Shown in pieces: positions 51,239 to 55,352 of a DNA stretch of 55,352 bases. Every line of letters begins with the position of its first letter. Position 1 is the first letter of the stretch. The DNA lies in the NCBI GenBank assembly GCA_030605695.1, contig JAUWHX010000055.1:1-55352 (forward strand), written 5' to 3'. The position numbers and the translations under genes are program-made. The notes below the pieces were generated by a model. That model saw only the letters and a list, made by a program, of their open reading frames with translations. It was not told the DNA's origin and did no database searches. Origin of the DNA: a bacterium (GTDB lineage Bacteria; Hydrothermota; UBA3073; JACQXS01).

Positions 51239-52303
51239 TCAAAATCTCCATCTGGCTCCCAACATATATCTAAAAGTAGAAGTCACATCACTTACAGTTG
51301 AAAATTCTTCTAAGTCTTTCCTTCGGTTATCAAAAATACTTGCAAAATCTATTTCAATATGTTTATATCTATACCCAAAACCAAGTGTAGGAATGGTTCG
51401 TTTTGCATAATGATAACGCAATTCTCCATTTGAAGTTAAATATGAAGGAACAGTTGTTTTTATTAGTCCAGCCCGAAGCGAAAGCCAGGGAACCGGAGTA
51501 ATTTCTCCACCTAAATTTAAGGTGCGTTTAAACTGATAATCAACGGGAATACATTTAACTTTTTCTTCTAACAAATGGGAAATTTGAATACCAACTAAAG
51601 TTTTGCTACTCGGAGAAAAACTTACTCCCAAACTCAGATTATTAGGAAGTTCTTGAGCTATATTCCCGCTCTCCCCATCACTATAAACCCAGCATTCAAT
51701 TTCTGAACTCAAAGCATTATAAAAAGTAGAGAATACTTTAATCTGTGAAATAGGGTTAAATAAAACTCCTATATCAAAAGAAGCTGTCTGATCGTGGGCG
51801 AATATCTTTGTTACTTTCTCCCAATCAGAGTCACTTCTGAGATATTTAACATTTGCTCCAATTGAGACTAACGGCAAAATTCGTTTCCCTACGCCTAATA
51901 ATAAGCAAGTCTCATAACCCAAATCTTTCCATTTTTCTCCTGTTTTTCCTCCCGGGCCTCTTTCGATGTTTTCATTTTTCCTATCCCCTCTCTGCCAATG
52001 ATTAAAGCTTATGCCCAAATTTGGTTGTGCATAAGAAATCAGAAAACCAATATGTGAAAGAAATAAATCCCACCCAGGATCATTTGGCATATCTTCTGGT
52101 GTAATATGCCATGAGTAGTTTTGATAAGATGTGCTTGAAGTTATCGTTTTTTGCTTAATTTCTGTCAACATCGCAGGATTTTGAGATAAAATGCCCCCCA
52201 TCCCCATTGACCTTACACTTTGAAAAACAAAAGGTTCTTCTGCGAATACTATAGAAAATTTAGCTAATAATAAACAGACCAAAAATAGAACCAAACTTCT
52301 CAT
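51239..52303 (-). CDS. Outer-membrane beta-barrel, PorV/FadL-like
   Basis: The 354-residue protein has a signal peptide (MRSLVLFLVCLLLAKFSIVFA-E), the SVRSMGMGGILSQNPAML start seen in PorV/UPF0164-type barrels, some fourteen amphipathic strands, and a terminal ...FRYMLGARWRF with C-terminal Phe. In T9SS organisms PorV-like barrels carry cargo across the outer membrane, and this genome encodes many T9SS cargo proteins, so that role is possible but not proven; FadL-like transport is the alternative. It overlaps queE by four bases, an odd place for an envelope gene. Confidence 0.75.
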   Translation of the reverse strand: MRSLVLFLVCLLLAKFSIVFAEEPFVFQSVRSMGMGGILSQNPAMLTEIKQKTITSSTSYQNYSWHITPEDMPNDPGWDLFLSHIGFLISYAQPNLGISFNHWQRGDRKNENIERGPGGKTGEKWKDLGYETCLLLGVGKRILPLVSIGANVKYLRSDSDWEKVTKIFAHDQTASFDIGVLFNPISQIKVFSTFYNALSSEIECWVYSDGESGNIAQELPNNLSLGVSFSPSSKTLVGIQISHLLEEKVKCIPVDYQFKRTLNLGGEITPVPWLSLRAGLIKTTVPSYLTSNGELRYHYAKRTIPTLGFGYRYKHIEIDFASIFDNRRKDLEEFSTVSDVTSTFRYMLGARWRF

Positions 52304-52941
52304 CGGACTCCTATATGTTTATGCAACTGCACTTGTAAGCGGACAGGCAAATTATCTTTTAATATCCATTCGGCGATTAACTTTGGTAGGGACTCCGTCA
52401 AAGGCGAAGTCCCTGTAACCGGTGAGAATAAAACTTCTACACGCTCAAGCAATCCATATTTCTTAATTACATCTTTTACCCAATCGTAGTCTCTTTTATC
52501 AGATAAAACAAATTTAATCTCGTCAGCAGGTCTTAAACTCTCAAGATTATCCCAACACATTTTATCCGACATACCTGAGCCGGGGCACTTTATATCTATT
52601 ATCCTGATTATCCGAGAGTCCAATCTATCAGCAGGAATAGAACCATTTGTATCAACTAATACCTTATATCCTTTATCTAACAGTTTTTTGCTTAGCTCAT
52701 AAATCTCTTCTTGCAGTAAGGGCTCACCTCCTGTAATCTCAACCAGTAGGGGCAATTCATAAATTGCTCCTACATCATTGATAATCTCATCTATAGACAT
52801 TTCATTTCCGTTTTCGTATGCATACTTCGTGTCGCACCATCTGCAACGCAAATTACAATCCGATAGTCTCACAAAAACACAAGGATACCCCTGCCAGCTT
52901 GACTCCCCTTGAATTGACTTAAATATCTCATTCACTTTCAT
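52300..52941 (-). CDS. queE: 7-carboxy-7-deazaguanine synthase, radical SAM
   Basis: The 213-residue enzyme converts CPH4 to CDG. It has VNEIFKSIQGESSWQGYPCVFVRLSDCNLRCRWCDT (split: FKSIQGE, then the C-x3-C-x2-C motif CNLRCRWC binding the 4Fe-4S cluster) and the GGEP SAM motif (ITGGEPLLQ). Near the end, VLFSPVTGTSPLTESLPKLI contains about eleven residues (TGTSPLTESLP) encoded by an inverted repeat (52386-52418), in place of the short VLFSPV...L-A-WI link usual in the family. It overlaps queD by 14 bases. Confidence 0.95.
   Translation of the reverse strand: MKVNEIFKSIQGESSWQGYPCVFVRLSDCNLRCRWCDTKYAYENGNEMSIDEIINDVGAIYELPLLVEITGGEPLLQEEIYELSKKLLDKGYKVLVDTNGSIPADRLDSRIIRIIDIKCPGSGMSDKMCWDNLESLRPADEIKFVLSDKRDYDWVKDVIKKYGLLERVEVLFSPVTGTSPLTESLPKLIAEWILKDNLPVRLQVQLHKHIGVR
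52386..52418. repeat. In-frame inverted repeat in queE
   Basis: GTAGGGACTCCG pairs imperfectly with CGAAGTCCCTGTAAC (AGGGACT/AGTCCCT arms). It encodes VTGTSPLTESLP near the C-terminus. GTAGGGA ends are shared with the nnr insert. Confidence 0.75.
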
Positions 52942-53302
52942 AATAAATCACTGAATTAGTATCTGATTCCCAGACTTGAACTTCTTTGAGTTTTGAGTTT
53001 TGAGTTTTGAGTTTTGAGTTTAATTTATCCCATATATACTTTGCGATGTTTTCTGCTGTTGGGTTAATTTCCTTAAACTCAGGAAGCTCATTTAAGTTGC
53101 GGTGGTCAAGTTTCTTGAGCACTTTCTGAAACATTTGCTTTAATTCCCTAAAATCCATTCCAAAGCCCAAATTTTTAAGTTCTGATGTCTGAACGGACAC
53201 CTTAACCCTAAAATTATGACCATGAACTTCGCGACACTCTCCGGGATAGCCCCTTAATTGATGAGCCGCCGAGAAATTAGCTTCAGTTGATATAATCCAC
53301 AT
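52928..53302 (-). CDS. queD: 6-carboxy-5,6,7,8-tetrahydropterin synthase
   Basis: The 124-residue enzyme makes CPH4 from dihydroneopterin triphosphate. Zinc-binding and catalytic motifs are FSAAHQLRGY (His) and CREVHGHNFRV (Cys, His, His); LDHRNLNEL and PTAENIAKYIW are also typical. The segment NSKLKTQNSKLK before EVQVWES is longer than normal and is encoded by a five-7-mer tract (52988-53022). Between nadA and queE in the operon. Confidence 0.94.
   Translation of the reverse strand: MWIISTEANFSAAHQLRGYPGECREVHGHNFRVKVSVQTSELKNLGFGMDFRELKQMFQKVLKKLDHRNLNELPEFKEINPTAENIAKYIWDKLNSKLKTQNSKLKEVQVWESDTNSVIYYESE
52988..53022 (-). repeat. Five-7-mer (35-bp) tract inside queD
   Basis: GAGTTTT four times and GAGTTTA. 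It encodes NSKLKTQNSKLK in a loop of an otherwise conserved enzyme. Confidence 0.9.
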
Positions 53303-53332
53303 CTTAAAAAGTCAAAATGCAAAATTGAATCC

Positions 53333-54241
53333 TTAAATATACTCCAGCATCTTATCAAGTGCCGTTCTTGCCTTTTTGAGTATAAAATCAGGAAGCTCTA
53401 TACGGTATTTCTCTTCACGCAAGGCAAAAAGCACATCTTCTAATGTAGTTATTTTCATATTTCTACACATTCTGGCACTACCAACTGTATAAAATGTCTT
53501 GCTCGGATTCTCTTTTTGCAATCTATATATAATTCCTTCCTCAGTCCCAATTATAATTTTATCTACATTAGATTCACGAGCAAATTTTACCATTCCTCCT
53601 GTGCTTGCCACTTCGTCTGCTAAATCTATTACTTCTCGTTGGCACTCAGGATGAACTATAAGTTTTGCATTTGGATGCAAATCCTTTATTTTTTCGACGA
53701 CATCCGGCTCCATTCCATCATGCACATAGCAGAAGCCATTCCAGGGAATAATTTCTTTATCTGTGAATCTCTGGACATAGTTTGCAAGATTGCGGTCTGG
53801 GACAAAAATTATCTGCCCAGCAGGAACATTCTGGACTACTTTGACTGCATTAGCAGATGTGCAACAAACATCACTTTCTGCCTTTACATCTGCATTTGTA
53901 TTTACATATGATACAACACAAGCGTCTGGATACTTTGACTTAAATCCCATCAGCTCTTCTCTAGTTGCCATATTAGCAAGCTCACAGCCAGCATCTTCTC
54001 TTGGCAAGAGGATAAGTTTTTCCGGGCTAAGGATTTTTGCAGACTCTGCCATAAATCGCACTCCACAAAAAACTATGGTTTTAACATCTGATTCTGCTGC
54101 TATTTTAGAGAGCCCCAGTGAATCACCCAGATAATCTGCAATATCCTGAATCTCGGGTCTTTGATAATTATGCACAAGTATAATAGCTCCTTTTTCCTGT
54201 TTTAGCTTCTGGATTTCAGTTATAATGTCTTCTTTCTTCAT
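53333..54241 (-). CDS. nadA: Quinolinate synthase
   Basis: The 302-residue enzyme condenses iminoaspartate with DHAP to make quinolinate for NAD. The three cysteine ligands of the 4Fe-4S cluster are in VFCGVRFMAE (about 83), DVCCTSANA (about 125) and GSARMCRNMK (about 257). VHNYQRPEIQDIADYLGDSL at the N-terminus and VHPECQREVIDLAD are typical. Its start overlaps nifS by four bases, a common pairing because the cysteine desulfurase supplies sulfur for the cluster. Confidence 0.95.
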   Translation of the reverse strand: MKKEDIITEIQKLKQEKGAIILVHNYQRPEIQDIADYLGDSLGLSKIAAESDVKTIVFCGVRFMAESAKILSPEKLILLPREDAGCELANMATREELMGFKSKYPDACVVSYVNTNADVKAESDVCCTSANAVKVVQNVPAGQIIFVPDRNLANYVQRFTDKEIIPWNGFCYVHDGMEPDVVEKIKDLHPNAKLIVHPECQREVIDLADEVASTGGMVKFARESNVDKIIIGTEEGIIYRLQKENPSKTFYTVGSARMCRNMKITTLEDVLFALREEKYRIELPDFILKKARTALDKMLEYI

Positions 54242-55352
54242 TTTTTCCAGAATGGGGAAAGTGCACGGAGACGCTCAACAATTTGAGGAAATACTTGAAG
54301 AACATAATCTATCTCTTCTTTGGTATTATGCTTTCCGAGACTGATTCTTAAAGAGCTATGCGCAAGGTCGGCAGAGATTCCAGTAGCAGTTAGCACATGT
54401 GAGGGTTCAGCAGTCCCTGCTGCACAGGCAGAACCTGATGATGCACAAATTCCGTGAGCATCTAAATCCATAAGCATCGATTCACCCTCAACATATTTTA
54501 CACAGATTGATAAAGTGCTTGCAAGTTTTTGCTCCGGATGTCCATTAAGAACTACTTCTGGAATTTTGCTCTTTATTCCATCCCAAAGTCTGTCTCTTAG
54601 CTCTTTGATTTTATCTTCCTCTCCCATTTCTTGTTGAGCGATTTCACAAGCTTTACCAAGTCCTACAATCCCTGGAACATTCTCTGTTCCTGCTCTTCGG
54701 TCTCGTTCATGATGCCCACCGTGAATAAGAGGGTCAAGAAAAGTTCCTTTTTTTATATAAAGAGCACCTACTCCTTTGGGACCATAAAATTTATGACCTG
54801 ACAAGGAGAGCAAATCTACACCAAGCTCATTGACTTGTGTAGAGAGCTTACCTACAGTTTGAACTGCATCTGTATGAAAATAAATATTGTGAGAGCGAGC
54901 AAGTTCTGCGATTTCTCTGATTGGCTGGATTGTTCCAATTTCGTTGTTAGCATGCATAACGGTTATCAAAACAGTATTGTCAGTTATCGAGTCTTTGAGT
55001 TCATTTAAATCGACAACTCCATATTTGTCCACTCCAACATAGGTTACTTCAAATCCTTGAGATTCGAGCCACATACAGGGAATAAGAACTGCATGGTGTT
55101 CTATTTTTGATGTAATTATATGATTTCTCTTGCTTTTATTTGCAAAAGCAATTCCTTTGATTGCAAAGTTATCTGCCTCTGTTCCTCCTGCGGTGAAAGC
55201 AATTTCACGGGGTTCTGCTCCAAGCAAGGAAGCTACTTTGGTTCTCGCTTGTTCTATTACCTTGCGACAATCACGGGCAGATTTATATAAACTTGATGGG
55301 TTGTAATAGTGTGTATTAAAATAAGGGAGCATTTCCTCCAAAACCCTTGGGT
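54238..55352 (-). CDS. nifS: Cysteine desulfurase, NifS/IscS family (N-terminus outside the window)
   Basis: The gene runs off the right edge: the frame stays open to 55352 and reads PRVLEEMLPYFN, which in the family follows 'YLDNNATTPVD', so only about 10-20 residues are missing. PLP-binding lysine is in SLSGHKFYGPKGVGALY; the catalytic cysteine loop is ICASSGSACAAGTAEPSHVL; ITSKIEHHAVL and HTDAVQTVGKL are also present. It provides sulfur, probably for the NadA cluster among others. It is the first visible gene of the long minus-strand operon. Confidence 0.95.
   Translation of the reverse strand, partial: PRVLEEMLPYFNTHYYNPSSLYKSARDCRKVIEQARTKVASLLGAEPREIAFTAGGTEADNFAIKGIAFANKSKRNHIITSKIEHHAVLIPCMWLESQGFEVTYVGVDKYGVVDLNELKDSITDNTVLITVMHANNEIGTIQPIREIAELARSHNIYFHTDAVQTVGKLSTQVNELGVDLLSLSGHKFYGPKGVGALYIKKGTFLDPLIHGGHHERDRRAGTENVPGIVGLGKACEIAQQEMGEEDKIKELRDRLWDGIKSKIPEVVLNGHPEQKLASTLSICVKYVEGESMLMDLDAHGICASSGSACAAGTAEPSHVLTATGISADLAHSSLRISLGKHNTKEEIDYVLQVFPQIVERLRALSPFWKK

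Overview
The window looks like a chromosomal segment of an AT-rich, Gram-negative, probably anaerobic and possibly thermophilic bacterium. Secreted proteins end in type IX secretion (T9SS) C-terminal sorting domains (YPNPF ... IYDLxGRLVKT ... WDGxDNxGxxxxSGVYF), there are several outer-membrane beta-barrels, and central metabolism uses a 2-oxoacid:ferredoxin oxidoreductase and an archaeal-type (class V) fructose-1,6-bisphosphate aldolase/phosphatase. This combination suggests a deep-branching FCB-related lineage such as candidate division WOR-3; that placement is inference.

Layout. 1-768: end of an ECF sigma factor and its zinc-finger anti-sigma factor. 976-11664: envelope and secreted proteins, including T9SS cargo, an Ig-repeat protein, a beta-barrel and a propeller. 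11863-15073: histidine ammonia-lyase, then a ThaI-like type II restriction-modification pair. 15193-19063: envelope proteins, a lipoprotein and the class V FBPase. 19203-22602: ACT protein and a four-subunit 2-oxoacid:ferredoxin oxidoreductase operon, interrupted before its last gene by a 21-bp tandem array. 22615-25270: DUF212 membrane protein, a gluzincin peptidase and a frameshifted TonB-receptor-like gene. 25315-27150: secreted propeller. 27707-29588: a compact three-gene operon (ClpP-fold serine protease, DUF5678 protein, retropepsin-like aspartic protease). 29625-33136: sucD, sucC, ispG. 33237-45127: six consecutive minus-strand genes for large secreted beta-propeller or repeat proteins. 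45282-55352: a dense minus-strand operon (nifS, nadA, queD, queE, an outer-membrane protein, queC, folE2, an Obg/DRG GTPase, an iron alcohol dehydrogenase, an exonuclease-WYL fusion, nnr) covering NAD biosynthesis and repair and preQ0/queuosine synthesis.

The most unusual content is the repeat landscape. (a) At least twenty short elements made of five imperfect 7-mers (exactly 35 bp), plus 4x8-bp relatives, recur in intergenic DNA and inside genes. They sit in the same structural slots of T9SS sorting domains and in signal peptides although their 7-mer sequences differ. (b) Three 21-bp-period arrays lie between co-directional genes; two keep an open heptapeptide-repeat frame that bridges the neighbouring genes. 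(c) Small palindromes of a GTAGGGG...CCCCTAC type sit in frame inside conserved enzymes (IspG, QueE, Nnr, the exonuclease, the alcohol dehydrogenase). (d) Longer intergenic elements pair inverted triplets of 9-10-mers, with TTTAACC/GGTTAAA ends in the best cases. (e) Two genes carry frameshifts exactly at 7/14-bp or 8-bp repeat tracts, as expected for phase-variable loci. I know of no published description of this 5x7 architecture and cannot search for one here.
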